A stretch of DNA of 64,000 nt from Leptolyngbya sp. CCY15150 (GCF_016888135.1 NZ_JACSWB010000292.1:62001-126000); one strand, 5' to 3'. Shown: positions 44,666 through 54,518, numbered from the stretch's first letter. A program made the numbers and translations. The notes: generated by a model not told the origin, from the letters alone.

Positions 44666-45379
44666 CTAGGAGGTCGCCAGCGATCGATTGAGCCAATGAA
44701 TCATCGGGTACCAGTTCAACACATCTTGCAGGAGGGCTTCATACCCAGCCGTATTAGGATGGAGACCATCAGGGCCAAGACGAGGCATCCACCATTGCTC
44801 GCCCCGAGATAGCCATAGATCAAACACATCGAGATAAGGAATATCGCGATCATGGCAAGCGTTTTGAGTTGCCGTCTTGTAGCGCGCTTGATCAAGGTGG
44901 TTGTAGTACAAGCAACCGGAAAAAGGCATATGTGCGCTATTGACAGGCGGCATTCCTACAAACAGCACCGGACAGAGTTGCTGGGCTCGGTCTAACAGAT
45001 TCTCCAAAACCTCAGTAAACTTGCCAAAGTCTGTCAAGTTACGTCCATCAGGTTTACCAAGGCGGGCAGAATCATTAACGCCTACCGATAAGATAATGAC
45101 ATCGGGTACCTTGTTGCGCAGTTCACCCCGATAGCGAAACTCTGCTTCTAGGCGATCGCTCACTTGCTGAACACCATCACCGCGAATTCCCAAATTATAG
45201 AGAGCATGGCCAGGGCTAGTCGGATGCATCCAACTGCGTCGCAGTCGCTCTACCCATCCTCCTCCCTCTAGATCGCCATATCCATAAATCAGGCTGTCTC
45301 CTAAAGCCACCACTCGCAGGGAGTGATGGCTTTGCATGAGCGGCGATCGCGATTCAAAAGGATTCACCAGTGTTTGCAT
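44666..45379 (-). CDS. SGNH/GDSL-family hydrolase
   Basis: A 237-residue esterase-type protein. Block I VVALGDSLIYGYGD has the nucleophilic Ser, block II-like NLGIRGDGVQQ the oxyanion Gly, block III SVGVNDSAR the Asn, and GPDGLHPNTAGYEAL carries the catalytic D-x-x-H. The full SGNH set is present, so activity on acyl or acetyl esters is plausible; the substrate is unknown. There is no signal peptide with this start. I prefer ATG 45379; the ORF is open to 45463 but the extension is not family-like. Confidence 0.87.
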   Translation of the reverse strand: MQTLVNPFESRSPLMQSHHSLRVVALGDSLIYGYGDLEGGGWVERLRRSWMHPTSPGHALYNLGIRGDGVQQVSDRLEAEFRYRGELRNKVPDVIILSVGVNDSARLGKPDGRNLTDFGKFTEVLENLLDRAQQLCPVLFVGMPPVNSAHMPFSGCLYYNHLDQARYKTATQNACHDRDIPYLDVFDLWLSRGEQWWMPRLGPDGLHPNTAGYEALLQDVLNWYPMIHWLNRSLATS

Positions 45380-45678
45380 AGAAATAGCAGTTGTAGAGCG
45401 TCGTGATGGACAGTCGATACATCGAGATGAGAACACAGACGGAACTGTGTTTAAAGTACCCAATCCTGTGTTTCATTCTTTGTGGATCTGTGGACTTTTG
45501 TAAACCCCTTGGCATAAATCTTCGAAAAGTCGAGACCTATATCCGGGGGCGATCGCTTCATAATGCTTTTTACGCATAGCATTGTGCAGATCCGTCCACC
45601 TCTATGTCAAACTTTACATGAACGAAACCCTAAGTCTTGCTAAACTAGGATGAATGTTCAAAAAAACTGGGATTTTCT

Positions 45679-45909
45679 ATGCTGAAGCGTTCCACTGTGG
45701 ATAATGCCCAACTCATGCGTCGGGCCGAGGATTTAGTCAGTGCCGCTTCCAATCGGTATCGCATCACCGTTCAAGTAGCAAGCCGGGCCCAGCGCCGCCG
45801 CTACGAAGACTTTGAAAATCTGGATGATCCCAAGATGAAGCCGGTGATCCGCGCCATCATTGAAATGTCGGACGAACTCACTCAGCCAGAAATTATTGGC
45901 GACGAATAG
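45679..45909 (+). CDS. rpoZ: RNA polymerase omega subunit
   Basis: A 76-residue protein, [20 protein letters not shown] then [20 protein letters not shown] and [20 protein letters not shown], the cyanobacterial omega subunit. It promotes RNA polymerase assembly and, in cyanobacteria, sigma factor recruitment. It is followed 19 nt later by an exported hypothetical protein, so the two may share a transcript. Confidence 0.95.
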   Translation: MLKRSTVDNAQLMRRAEDLVSAASNRYRITVQVASRAQRRRYEDFENLDDPKMKPVIRAIIEMSDELTQPEIIGDE

Positions 45910-45928
45910 CGTTGACGGTAAGACACCT

Positions 45929-46624
45929 ATGATTTTGACGTTGAAACAGCGCCTGATGCTCACCTTGCGACGCCTGAGGCCGTTGTTATGGATGGGGCTT
46001 GGGCTTGCTTTGGCGTTCATACCAATGCTGGCAACGCCTCAGGCAGGCGTTGCCCAGGTGACCCAACCCTTACCGATCGCCCCAACACCGATCGCCCAAA
46101 CGCCGGGACGCAGCATTACGCCTGGAACGGCTAATACGGCCGACACCACATGGCGCACGGTCTATCAACTACTTCCAACCCTGCCGCAAGAAAACTACTA
46201 CATCAGTCGAGACACCAACGATGTAGCAACAGACAATACTCTTGTGGGGCGGATTGTGCAGTATCACATGAATGTTCAACAGCGATCGCCTTTCTTTCGC
46301 TTGGACTGGAAGCTTACCCTGGCAGATTATTTAAGAGTCAATGAGGGGATCAACACCAGCAGCTATCCCGGTGCCAACACCCTGGAGGAGAATCCCCTTG
46401 AGGGCGATCGCCAGGCCATTGCAGCTCTTAGCCGCGCCCAGCGAGATGAGCTAGTTGAAGTTTTGGTCATCCTCTTCAATCCAAACTACATCAGCAATCT
46501 ACAAGCTACGCCCATCCACGATCTCTCCAGCCCCACCCCCACGCCAAGCACCCCAATAGCACCGCCACCGTCCAGCTTGCCATCCCTACCCCAACCTGGC
46601 GACGCCCAGCTTTTAGCGCCCTAA
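45929..46624 (+). CDS. Exported Pro-rich hypothetical protein
   Basis: A 231-residue protein with a signal peptide (LLWMGLGLALAFIPMLATPQ, cleavage near GVAQV). A short Pro/Thr linker follows, then a folded core: TTWRTVYQLLPTLPQENYYI, DTNDVATDNTLVGRIVQYH and FRLDWKLTLADYLRVNEGI. It ends in a Pro/Ser-rich tail of about 40 residues. No known family. The start at ATG 45929 leaves 19 bp after rpoZ, whereas the open frame extends back into rpoZ and is not credible there. Confidence 0.75.
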   Translation: MILTLKQRLMLTLRRLRPLLWMGLGLALAFIPMLATPQAGVAQVTQPLPIAPTPIAQTPGRSITPGTANTADTTWRTVYQLLPTLPQENYYISRDTNDVATDNTLVGRIVQYHMNVQQRSPFFRLDWKLTLADYLRVNEGINTSSYPGANTLEENPLEGDRQAIAALSRAQRDELVEVLVILFNPNYISNLQATPIHDLSSPTPTPSTPIAPPPSSLPSLPQPGDAQLLAP

Positions 46625-46674
46625 GGTCAGCTCCTTTTACAGGTTTTTGTCAGGTAACTAGCGTTCAACCGACC

Positions 46675-47055
46675 ATGGACAGCAGGACATCGACGCGACA
46701 GGTTAAAGAAGGCGATGGCTGGCGGCTAGGCTGGAATCCAGAATCAGAGCCGTTTGTTGGCCTTGTGGGCGGTGCCGGTTGGGCGATTGAACTCACCCGT
46801 GAAGAATGGCAGGATTTTTGTCGGCTGGTGCTGCAATTGGCCGAGACCCTTGAGCAGATGAGCCATGAGCTGATGGATGAGGAGCGGATTTGCTGCGACG
46901 TGGAAAGCGATCGCCTTTGGCTGGAAGCAGAGGGCTATCCCCATGCCTACGAACTCCACATCATTCTGCGGCAAGGACGGCGGGCAGAGGGCACCTGGGC
47001 TGCGGAGGCCGTGCCAGGACTAGTGCAGGCTAGCCAAACCCTGCATCTGTTTTAA
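46675..47055 (+). CDS. DUF1818-like cyanobacterial protein
   Basis: A 126-residue protein: VKEGDGWRLGWNPESEPFVG, VGGAGWAIELTREEWQDFC, EERICCDVESDRLWLEAEG and HIILRQGRRAEGTWAAEAVP. These are the conserved stretches of the small DUF1818 family found in cyanobacteria. The fold is related to the Cypl/PurS-like beta-sandwich proteins only by guess, so no function is assigned. It is followed by the DUF3122-like gene after 66 bp. Confidence 0.82.
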   Translation: MDSRTSTRQVKEGDGWRLGWNPESEPFVGLVGGAGWAIELTREEWQDFCRLVLQLAETLEQMSHELMDEERICCDVESDRLWLEAEGYPHAYELHIILRQGRRAEGTWAAEAVPGLVQASQTLHLF

Positions 47056-47121
47056 TGCCCGCGATGGATGACAGAATCAGTACAGCCAGATATGGTGATC
47101 CATAGGACTACCTGGTGACTC

Positions 47122-47712
47122 ATGGTGTTGACTATCCGTTTTCCCCATGCCCTGCTCAATCGATGGGGGCGGGCGATCGCTATCCTTCTGATATTCATCA
47201 CGCTGACCCTTGGGTCTGGGGCACCAGCACGGGCTGACGTTCGTACCCATCTGGAAACCCCAACCCAGATGCTCTACCAGTCTCGCCAAACCCTACGGGA
47301 TCGCGATCGCCATACCTGGCAAGCGATCGCCTTCAAGCGAGTCACCCCCCACGACGAAACCCTTCTCTACCTGCGGCTCGTCAGCTTTCCTGGCAGTGTC
47401 GATATTGATCAAGACCAGCCGCTGATCCTGCGGGATACCGTCGGGCATACCCATCAAGCCCCCACCGCCATTGATGAACTGTTTACCCAAGGACGTCCCG
47501 GCAACAATGTCGGCCAATATCGGCTGACCGCAGCTCTCGCAGATCTACAAGGCGATAGTCCCCAGTGGCTGGTGATTCCTACCCATGATGACACCCTAGT
47601 GGAACTGAAAGCGCCGCCCATTGCCCTGCGAGAATGGCGAGCGATCGCCCAGTGCCATAGCTTCACCTGTTCGGATCCCGCCTGGCAACAAACGCCCGAC
47701 CACCTGCCCTAG
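47122..47712 (+). CDS. DUF3122-like exported protein
   Basis: A 196-residue protein with a signal peptide (IAILLIFITLTLGSGAPARA). The mature part has LYQSRQTLRDRDRHTWQAIA, YLRLVSFPGSVDIDQDQPL, LPTAID-like FQGRPG region (LFTQGRPGNNVGQYRL) and TLVELKAPPIALREWRAIA, the DUF3122 pattern. Periplasmic or lumenal, function unknown. Its last 4 bases overlap the convergent HlyD-adaptor stop. Confidence 0.83.
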   Translation: MVLTIRFPHALLNRWGRAIAILLIFITLTLGSGAPARADVRTHLETPTQMLYQSRQTLRDRDRHTWQAIAFKRVTPHDETLLYLRLVSFPGSVDIDQDQPLILRDTVGHTHQAPTAIDELFTQGRPGNNVGQYRLTAALADLQGDSPQWLVIPTHDDTLVELKAPPIALREWRAIAQCHSFTCSDPAWQQTPDHLP

Positions 47713-49097
47713 CGCACCGAGAAAGCTTCATCAAAGCGGCGGGTAATCGGTTCCAGCAAGAACGTCAGCACCGACTTTTGACGGGTGACAATTTCCGCTG
47801 TCGCCGCCATGCCTGGCGCTAAGGGCACCAACGTTCCCCGCACCGCTACGGCGGATTGATTGAGGCGAATCTGAGCCATATACACCAGCCCCAAATCTTC
47901 ATCCAACGTGGCATTGGGACTGATGCGCACTACTTCACCCTCAATTACGCCAAACTCTTGGAACGGAAACGTTGCCACCTTGACCTTCGCCCGCATCCCT
48001 TCGGCAATAAAGCCAATATCACGGTTCATCACCTTCACCTCTAACCAGAGGTTGTCCCCGTCCGGCAAAATTGACAGCAGTTCTTCGCCAGGTGCGACCG
48101 TCCCTTCCGCCAGGGTGACCTGAATGTTGTACACCCGTCCTGCCACCGGGGCCCGCACCGCATCGCCACCGCTGCGAATCTCCGCGAGGTTGAGCTGTCC
48201 TTCGATGTTCGACAATTCTTCCTGACGGCGGGTGAGCTGGCCTAGAATTTCACTGCGGCGCTCGGAGGTCAGTTGTTCGATCGCACTTTGGGCAGCCTGA
48301 AACGCTGCTTCCGCCTGAACAATCACCTGCTGCTGTCCCTCAATTTCTCGCTCAATGGACGACACCTGATCCTGGGCTTGGGTGAGGCGATCGATGGCTT
48401 CCAGGTAATCAAAGCGCGGGATGGCATCGCCCACCAATTCCCGCAGGCTGGCTTCCCGGCGCTCAGCATTCTCTAGGAACTGATAGGCATTTTCCAAATT
48501 GCCCTCCAGCCGAGCCAACCGCGATCGCGCTTCAGCAATCGTAGACTCCTGACGAGCGGCCTCGGCGATCGCTGACGTACGGCGGGTATCAAATTCCTGC
48601 AGACGCGCATCCAGCAATTGATCCTGCAACGGCACCCCTGTGGTGGCATTGCCGCTCCGCTCTGCCTCTAGGCGAGCTAGGTCTTGACGCACCAACTCCG
48701 CCGCCTGCTGTAGACGATCGACCTCAGACTGATTGAGATCGGGATCCTTCTCCAGCAAAATATCTCCCGTTTCCACCCGATCGCCCTCTTCAACATTGAT
48801 GCTGCTGATCACGCCACCTTCCAGAGCCCGCACGGGTCGCACCTGCATCGACGGAATCAGTTCACCGGGAGCGATCGCCACTTCATCTATTTCGCTGAAA
48901 TGGGCCCAAGCGATCGCCCCAAAGACCAGCAGCGTTAAACTACCGGCCAGCAACCGCGTGTAGAGCGGCGGTAATTCTTGAACCGCTTTTCCCAATTCGT
49001 AGGACAGGTAATCCTCTGGCGATACAAACTGCTCACGGGTTTGGCGCACTTGAGCAGCTTGGGACGAGGGCGGCGCTGAGTTCGAAGATTGCATCAT
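47709..49097 (-). CDS. HlyD-type periplasmic adaptor (type I secretion membrane fusion protein)
   Basis: A 462-residue membrane fusion protein. A cytoplasmic N terminus is followed by one helix (LLAGSLTLLVFGAIAWAHF), then a biotinyl-lipoyl-like half (LEGGVISSINVEEGDRVETGD), long coiled coils (about 130-310) and the second lipoyl half (IRSGGDAVRAPVAGRVYNIQ), ending in a beta-barrel domain. This is the layout of HlyD/PrtE adaptors that link an inner membrane ABC exporter to TolC. No exporter or TolC gene is adjacent, so partners must lie elsewhere. The first two codons are both Met. Confidence 0.92.
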   Translation of the reverse strand: MMQSSNSAPPSSQAAQVRQTREQFVSPEDYLSYELGKAVQELPPLYTRLLAGSLTLLVFGAIAWAHFSEIDEVAIAPGELIPSMQVRPVRALEGGVISSINVEEGDRVETGDILLEKDPDLNQSEVDRLQQAAELVRQDLARLEAERSGNATTGVPLQDQLLDARLQEFDTRRTSAIAEAARQESTIAEARSRLARLEGNLENAYQFLENAERREASLRELVGDAIPRFDYLEAIDRLTQAQDQVSSIEREIEGQQQVIVQAEAAFQAAQSAIEQLTSERRSEILGQLTRRQEELSNIEGQLNLAEIRSGGDAVRAPVAGRVYNIQVTLAEGTVAPGEELLSILPDGDNLWLEVKVMNRDIGFIAEGMRAKVKVATFPFQEFGVIEGEVVRISPNATLDEDLGLVYMAQIRLNQSAVAVRGTLVPLAPGMAATAEIVTRQKSVLTFLLEPITRRFDEAFSVR

Positions 49098-49230
49098 AAA
49101 ATCCAGGGCACGAGCAATAGGGCAGTCTAGGCAGCGGTGCTGCCCAGCCCTAGTGTTCCCAGGTTAGATCAATCTGCCCGCATTGGTGAACTATCTCCAG
49201 CAGGTACAGGTGAGATACAGGTATGGCCAG

Positions 49231-49677
49231 CTACCCATCCAGTTGCCCATCAACGGGAGGGCGATCGCCACCATGGGACTGGGACAGCAGATTGAGCACC
49301 TGTTGGAAAATAGCTTCCTGGGGACGGGTTGCCAAAATTGATTGAACCAAGGCAATAAAGTCCGTATCTGCCTGGCTATCGTCTTGAATGAGCTTGCTGG
49401 CCGGATACTCTAGAGCCTGGGTTGCATCTAGTTCATTCGTATTGCCAGTGCGGATCAGGTTGCCCTTACGATCCCAGGTGAGCGATCGCCCCCGCAGGGT
49501 AAATTGAAACCACTGAATGTCGCCGTCCTGCACGTCAAACAGCACATCAAAATAGGTTTCACCACCGTAATACCAAACCCGCCCAGGCTTAAGCTGCTGC
49601 TTCACTTGTCGGAGAGACGCGCCCAGTTCAGCAATATCATCAGGGCTAACGGCATATGTCCAATTGGAAGAGACCAT
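49231..49677 (-). CDS. Hypothetical protein
   Basis: A 148-residue soluble protein, VSPDDIAELGASLRQVKQQL, then GRVWYYGGETYFDVLFDVQD, IQWFQFTLRGRSLTWDRKGN and an acidic/helical end. The beta-rich centre suggests a compact domain. I do not recognise a family. The start at ATG 49677 is where the protein-like sequence begins; the ORF is open to 49812, but the earlier residues look random. Confidence 0.65.
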   Translation of the reverse strand: MVSSNWTYAVSPDDIAELGASLRQVKQQLKPGRVWYYGGETYFDVLFDVQDGDIQWFQFTLRGRSLTWDRKGNLIRTGNTNELDATQALEYPASKLIQDDSQADTDFIALVQSILATRPQEAIFQQVLNLLSQSHGGDRPPVDGQLDG

Positions 49678-49945
49678 AGGGGGTACTGTTGAAACAATAG
49701 GAGACCGGATGCAGGGCATCGAGCCTCTAGTTCTATTAGACAAAATTGTCACGGACAACTCCGGAGGAACCTTGCCACTTTTTTGACTGGCAGCTAGCAC
49801 CCCGGTGACCAAACGTCGCGGCTATGCAGACCAAACCCGCCGGCACAGGTTCAAAACACCCTAATCTCTGGCTATCCTAACCCATCTGGCTCCTACCATA
49901 TCAGGCAGCTAGCTTCTACAGGCTGCTTAGGTATCAGGACATGAG

Positions 49946-50176
49946 TCAATCCGGCTCAGACGGCGGCGACTTGAACACCTGATCTTCAAGACCAACCCAC
50001 CATTCTCCCAACTTCATCATGTCCTGATAGATATCGCTCATTTCCTGCACATAGGCCTCAGTAGACAAGCTAGCCTTGCGCTCTTGGAGTTTTTTCAGCC
50101 GCAATTGCACCAACAGCCAAGGCTGAGACAGGCCATCGGTGGCTTCAATGTAGGCGGCAAGGTCGTGGCTATTCAT
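49946..50176 (-). CDS. Small hypothetical protein downstream of fghA
   Basis: A 76-residue, mostly helical protein (MNSHDLAAYIEATDGLSQPW, LRLKKLQERKASL, DMMKLGEWWVGLEDQVF). AGGA with 8-nt spacing supports ATG 50176 rather than 50206. It follows the fghA stop by 22 bp and is probably co-transcribed with it. No family recognised. Confidence 0.7.
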   Translation of the reverse strand: MNSHDLAAYIEATDGLSQPWLLVQLRLKKLQERKASLSTEAYVQEMSDIYQDMMKLGEWWVGLEDQVFKSPPSEPD

Positions 50177-50198
50177 AGGGTTTTCCTGAGGGCGATCG

Positions 50199-51053
50199 CT
50201 AATCAATACACAGTGCTACCGCATGGTGACGGATGTGGTCGTCCATGAACGTGGCGATGAAGAAATAGCCGTGGTCGTAGCCCTCCTGCATCCGCAACGT
50301 CAACGGTTGTCCAGCTTGCCGACAGGCCTGCTCAAACACCTCGGGCAAGAGCTGCTGCTGCTCCAAAAAAGGATCGGCGGTGCCTTGATCGATCAAAATG
50401 GGGCGATCGCTGGCCATGGTCGCGACGAGTTCACTAGCATCGTAGGCCGCCCAAGTGGATGGATCATCTCCAAGGTAATGGCTAAAAACCTTTTGCCCCC
50501 AAGGACAGCGCATGGGAGCGGCGATCGGGGCTAGGGCCGAGATGGATCGGTAGCGCTCCGGATGGCGCAAACCGCAGACTAGCGCCCCATGACCACCCAT
50601 AGAATGGCCGAAAATCCCTTGGCGATCGCGGCGGATGGAAAACTGCTCAGCAATCAGCTCGGGCAACTCCTGCACCACATAGCTATACATCTGGTAGTGC
50701 TGGCTCCAAGGCTCCGCCGTCGCGTCTACATAAAATCCAGCTCCACTGCCCAAGTCCCAATCGTCATCTTCCCCAGGAATACCCGTCTTGCGCGGGCTGG
50801 TATCGGGAGCCACCAGCATCAGCCCGTGCTCAGCCGCATAGCGCTGGGCTCCGGCCTTGACGGTGAAATTATCCTCCGTGCAGGTCAATCCCGACAGATA
50901 GTACAGCACCGGCACCGGGCCGGCCGCCGCTTGGGGCGGAATAAAGACCGCAAACCCCATCTCACTGCGGCAAGTCTGGGAAGCATGGCGATAGTAGGCA
51001 ACGGTGCCGCCGAAGCAGGCATGGGATTGAAGCAGGGTGGGAGATGAGGTCAT
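50199..51053 (-). CDS. fghA: S-formylglutathione hydrolase
   Basis: Hydrolyses S-formylglutathione to formate and glutathione in formaldehyde detoxification. 284 residues, the usual length. Family sequences: FGGTVAYYRHASQTCRSEMG, PVLYYLSGLTCTEDNF, VAPDTSPRKTGIPGEDDDWD and the nucleophile elbow FGHSMGGHGAL, then the Asp of LIDQGTADPFL and catalytic His in EGYDHGYFFIATF. It lies 29 bp after the sensor kinase stop, which is the unusual feature of its context. The glutathione-dependent formaldehyde dehydrogenase usually paired with it is not in the window. Confidence 0.95.
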   Translation of the reverse strand: MTSSPTLLQSHACFGGTVAYYRHASQTCRSEMGFAVFIPPQAAAGPVPVLYYLSGLTCTEDNFTVKAGAQRYAAEHGLMLVAPDTSPRKTGIPGEDDDWDLGSGAGFYVDATAEPWSQHYQMYSYVVQELPELIAEQFSIRRDRQGIFGHSMGGHGALVCGLRHPERYRSISALAPIAAPMRCPWGQKVFSHYLGDDPSTWAAYDASELVATMASDRPILIDQGTADPFLEQQQLLPEVFEQACRQAGQPLTLRMQEGYDHGYFFIATFMDDHIRHHAVALCID

Positions 51054-51082
51054 GGAGCCAGGAATGGGTGTTACTGGTCAGA

Positions 51083-52507
51083 TTACACCAGCGGCAACAG
51101 AACTTCAAACGCCGCCCCTGCCGCATCTTGATGGGGCGATCGCCACCGGAGATATCCACCATGGGCGGCAATGATGCGATGACTGAGGGCCAGGGGTTGA
51201 TGCCAGCGATCGCTGGACAGGGTATCGGTCAACTCCTGCTGCTGGGTTGCCGTCCAGGGGGCACCATTGCGGCTGACTTGAATCGAGATCCAGCGCTGGG
51301 TAGACGGGGCGATCGCCTCCGATGGAGCCGTAGCCTGCATCCAGGCTTCAAAAGCCCCCTGACCGCGACTCATCCAGCCCGGCTGATCGTGGTGGGGCGA
51401 CAGCACCTGGGTAGTAATGGCAATCTCAGGAAGGGGCAGGGCGATCGCTGCCTGGGAAAACAATGCCCCAGCTAGATTCGCCGCCACGGAACGGTGGGCC
51501 ACGTCGCTCAACAGTTCATCCACAAACTGCAGCAGCAGCGACATCAACACCTGATTCAGTTGCCCAATATGACAGGTGAGCGGCGGCAGATGCCCATAGG
51601 TACGCGTCAGTTGGATCTCCCCCTTCAGGCGACTATTCACCAACAGCACCAAACTATCAAGGGCTTCATGCATATCGGCGGGCTTGGGATATACCTCATC
51701 CATATGGCAAAAGTTTTGTAGGCTAGACGCTAGATTTTTCAAGCGTTTTGCCCCAGATTGGATGCTAGCGATCGCCTTCGGTAAATCCTGCTGCAGGTAG
51801 TCTAGCTCCTCTTCATCCAGCCCCATCTCAGGTAGCGCTCCCCCCTGCTGGCGATAGGCCGCCACCACCTGCAACAGTTGATCGGTATAGTCGGCAATGT
51901 GGCTGAGATTTCCCCAGATAAAGCTTACCGGATCGAGAATTTCATGGGCTACCCCATCCACCAAGCGTCCTAGGTTAGCCATCTTTTCATGGCGAATCAT
52001 ATGGATCTGGGTGCGCTCATAGCGGCTTTGCACTTCAATGCCCCGCAGTTGCCAATGGGCCACATTCAGCTCATGGGCATCCAGCAAGCTATAGTCCCCC
52101 GTGCTTTCCTGCACCATAATAGGTGCCGATTGGTCAGGCAGCGATCGCTGCAGAGCCTGCTGGGCTGCCGTCAAAATTGGCGTCTCGGCTGCAACACAGA
52201 GAGGCATCTGAGGACGATAGCTGTGGGCGATCGCCAAGGTTAGGGTCTTGAGATTGCCCTCTAGGTGCGATCGCAGCATCAGCTCCATTAACGGCAGGCG
52301 CGGGATCATGCCATGCCAATCGCCCTGGCGCAGCACCACCACGCCGGGCAGCTTGGGATACTGGTTGAGGATGGGCCAAATCTCGGCGCAGCTCAGCGTT
52401 GCCTCAACCTGAAAGTGGTAGCGCCCAAGGTCGCAGACGGTAGACTCCAAACTCAGCAGAGAATGAGTTGGGGGCATATGCCGAGGACGAGGAACCAGAG
52501 CACTCAT
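51083..52507 (-). CDS. Soluble sensor histidine kinase with degenerate ATPase end
   Basis: A 474-residue protein without membrane spans. Residues 30-150 form an uncertain sensor region that resembles paired CBS-like segments (PILNQYPKLPGVVVLRQGDW). A dimerisation/phosphoacceptor helix follows: MANLGRLVDGVAHEILDPVS. The HATPase region is weak: a GGYLRWRSPHQDAAGAAFEV end is present, but a clear N-box is not, so catalytic competence is uncertain. ATG 52507 is preferred to the TTG at 52513. It leads a unit with fghA and a small gene, suggesting that it senses a condition related to formaldehyde or another electrophile. Confidence 0.8.
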   Translation of the reverse strand: MSALVPRPRHMPPTHSLLSLESTVCDLGRYHFQVEATLSCAEIWPILNQYPKLPGVVVLRQGDWHGMIPRLPLMELMLRSHLEGNLKTLTLAIAHSYRPQMPLCVAAETPILTAAQQALQRSLPDQSAPIMVQESTGDYSLLDAHELNVAHWQLRGIEVQSRYERTQIHMIRHEKMANLGRLVDGVAHEILDPVSFIWGNLSHIADYTDQLLQVVAAYRQQGGALPEMGLDEEELDYLQQDLPKAIASIQSGAKRLKNLASSLQNFCHMDEVYPKPADMHEALDSLVLLVNSRLKGEIQLTRTYGHLPPLTCHIGQLNQVLMSLLLQFVDELLSDVAHRSVAANLAGALFSQAAIALPLPEIAITTQVLSPHHDQPGWMSRGQGAFEAWMQATAPSEAIAPSTQRWISIQVSRNGAPWTATQQQELTDTLSSDRWHQPLALSHRIIAAHGGYLRWRSPHQDAAGAAFEVLLPLV

Positions 52508-53095
52508 GGTCAACTATTCACACTAACAACAGCACCCGATCACCCCGATCGCCCCCCAATGAGCCGCAGAGAGCGATCGCCCTAAACTAGGGTATCAACG
52601 GGCGGGCAACGGCAGATGGCTGATGCAACAAACTCAGAGCAGGGATGATTACAATCTCAAATCAGTCTGATCACAAGAACTGAATTGTAATCGTCTAGTC
52701 ATGACTGCGTCTTCACCTGTAGTATTTAGGTAAGCTCAAGGTTTAGTTTAGATTTAAAGTATCCAATTAAACCGTTCCACCTAAAACTATTTGAACAAAG
52801 ACGTCCTAAACACCCCCATTCTCGTTCACGAGCCCTTCATCGTGCAGGCCATTGGTGCCTACACAACCTGTTGGGCTGCAAGTAGGACGTAGGGCATTCC
52901 TGGGCGATCGCGTCAGCCTGAATCAGCATCATGGTTCATCGCTGAACAGGAAACATCCACGTCAAACCGCGATCAGGGCAGCATCCGGTGTTTAGTCCTT
53001 GTTCAGATTCTTATAAGATCAGAGCATTAGGCGTTCAGATAGGCTCGCATCCTGTCTTGGCCGCCCGCAGGTTGACTATAGAGAGGTATTCACCC
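52508..53095. other. Intergenic region
   Basis: About 590 bp with no gene I can support. It must hold the promoters of the divergent sensor kinase and GNRPI-repeat genes. AT-rich around 52640-52800; no clear hairpin, tRNA or repeat seen. Confidence 0.4.
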
Positions 53096-53497
53096 ATGGC
53101 TACAGACGCTACCCAAGATAACGGAACGCCTAGCTCCGAACCCCCGAAGGACAAGCCGTCCTCGTCTAGAAGTAAAGCATCGTCCACTCAAGGAGCCGCC
53201 CTCACCGTGAAATCAAAAGAAGAATCTAGTTCCATTGAAGTTGCTCAGCCTCGCTTTTTCATGGGCAACCGTCCCATCGAGCCCAGCAACCTGCACATCT
53301 TTGGCATGACGGCCGTTGGCAATCGCCCCGTGTTTTCTAGCGAGATGGAAATTGTTAGCTCCGACTTGTTGCCGGGTCATCGCCCGATCGTAGCCAGCAG
53401 CGCCGATCTTTTGAATGCCCATATGGTGCTTGGCAATCGCCCCATTGCCTCCAATGAACTTGATGATCCCCTAACGCTGATGGGCTATCTAGACTAG
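53096..53497 (+). CDS. Short-repeat protein with G(N/H)RP motifs
   Basis: A 133-residue protein. The first 55 residues are a low-complexity Ser/Lys/Pro tail. Then a four-fold motif appears with spacing of about 20: GNRPIEPSNL, GNRPVFSSEM, GHRPIVASSA and GNRPIASNEL, each preceded by a hydrophobic stretch (HIFGMTAV; IVSSDLLP; DLLNAHMVL). The ATG at 53096 has AGAGG upstream. I have no family name. The regular spacing suggests a small structural repeat; its role is unknown. Confidence 0.72.
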   Translation: MATDATQDNGTPSSEPPKDKPSSSRSKASSTQGAALTVKSKEESSSIEVAQPRFFMGNRPIEPSNLHIFGMTAVGNRPVFSSEMEIVSSDLLPGHRPIVASSADLLNAHMVLGNRPIASNELDDPLTLMGYLD

Positions 53498-53750
53498 CGA
53501 TCGCCCCATGGTTTCGCACCCCTACAATGCAAACCACGACCGTGCCAACCAACCTGGATCAGCGTCGTCTGGTCTAGGTGGGCGGATCATCGGGGCATGA
53601 GCCCCTATTTTTATGGCAAGGGCTGGTAGAATACGTGAGCGATCGAACCGGTCATGTTCACCTGCCGCCCCTTGCGTCGGCTGGGACGAGGCAACAGATT
53701 CGTTCAACATGTTCGTTCATCGTTTAGTCACCCCATTGCGATCGCGTTCC

Positions 53751-54401
53751 ATGATTACTGTGGCATTACCCAAAGGCGCACTCCTGAACGACAGCATCCG
53801 GCTGTTTAAGGCGGTGGGTCTCGACTTTAGCGCCTTCCTCGATAGCTCCAATCGGCAGCTTGAAATTTGGGATGCAAGCCATCGAGCCAAGGCGCTGTTG
53901 GTGAGAAATTATGACGTGCCCGTGTATGTTGAATATGGGCAGGCGCAGCTTGGGGTGGTGGGCTATGATGTGCTTTGTGAAAAGCAACCCCAAGTTGCTC
54001 AACTGGCTGATTTGCAATTTGGGCAATGCCGCATGTCGGTAGCGGTCAAGGCTTCCAGCCCCTATCGTTCCGCCCTCGACCTACCGCCCCACAGTCGGGT
54101 GGCGTCCAAGTTTGTCCACTGTGCCCGCAGCTATTTCCAAGGGTTGAACCTGCCGGTGGAAATTGTGCCGCTCTACGGTTCCGTAGAATTGGGGCCGATT
54201 ACGGGCATGTCGGAAGCGATCGTGGATCTAGTAGCCACAGGGCGCACTCTTCAGGAAAATCATTTGATTGAAATTGAGCCGTTGTTTACCAGCACCGCTC
54301 GGCTGATTGCCCATCCCCTCAGCTATCGTATTGACCTCGACGGGGTGCGATCGGTGATCGACCAAATTCGTCACTGTACGGCAGCGATCGCCTCCAACTA
54401 A
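53751..54401 (+). CDS. hisG: ATP phosphoribosyltransferase, short form
   Basis: First step of histidine synthesis, condensing ATP and PRPP. 216 residues, the size of the short HisG, which needs the HisZ regulatory subunit. [75 protein letters not shown] and [16 protein letters not shown] are all family hallmarks. The frame extends upstream to 53613, but family sequence begins at ATG 53751. hisZ is not in the window. Confidence 0.95.
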   Translation: MITVALPKGALLNDSIRLFKAVGLDFSAFLDSSNRQLEIWDASHRAKALLVRNYDVPVYVEYGQAQLGVVGYDVLCEKQPQVAQLADLQFGQCRMSVAVKASSPYRSALDLPPHSRVASKFVHCARSYFQGLNLPVEIVPLYGSVELGPITGMSEAIVDLVATGRTLQENHLIEIEPLFTSTARLIAHPLSYRIDLDGVRSVIDQIRHCTAAIASN

Positions 54402-54518
54402 TCAGCGCTTGACATAGCCCAACCCCTGCATAGGCAGTCTTGCTGCAGATCCGGCAGGTTTGTTATACAGTGCGATAGGACAGGCGTCGTTGCGCGACTC
54501 AGGCACTGACTAAAAACT

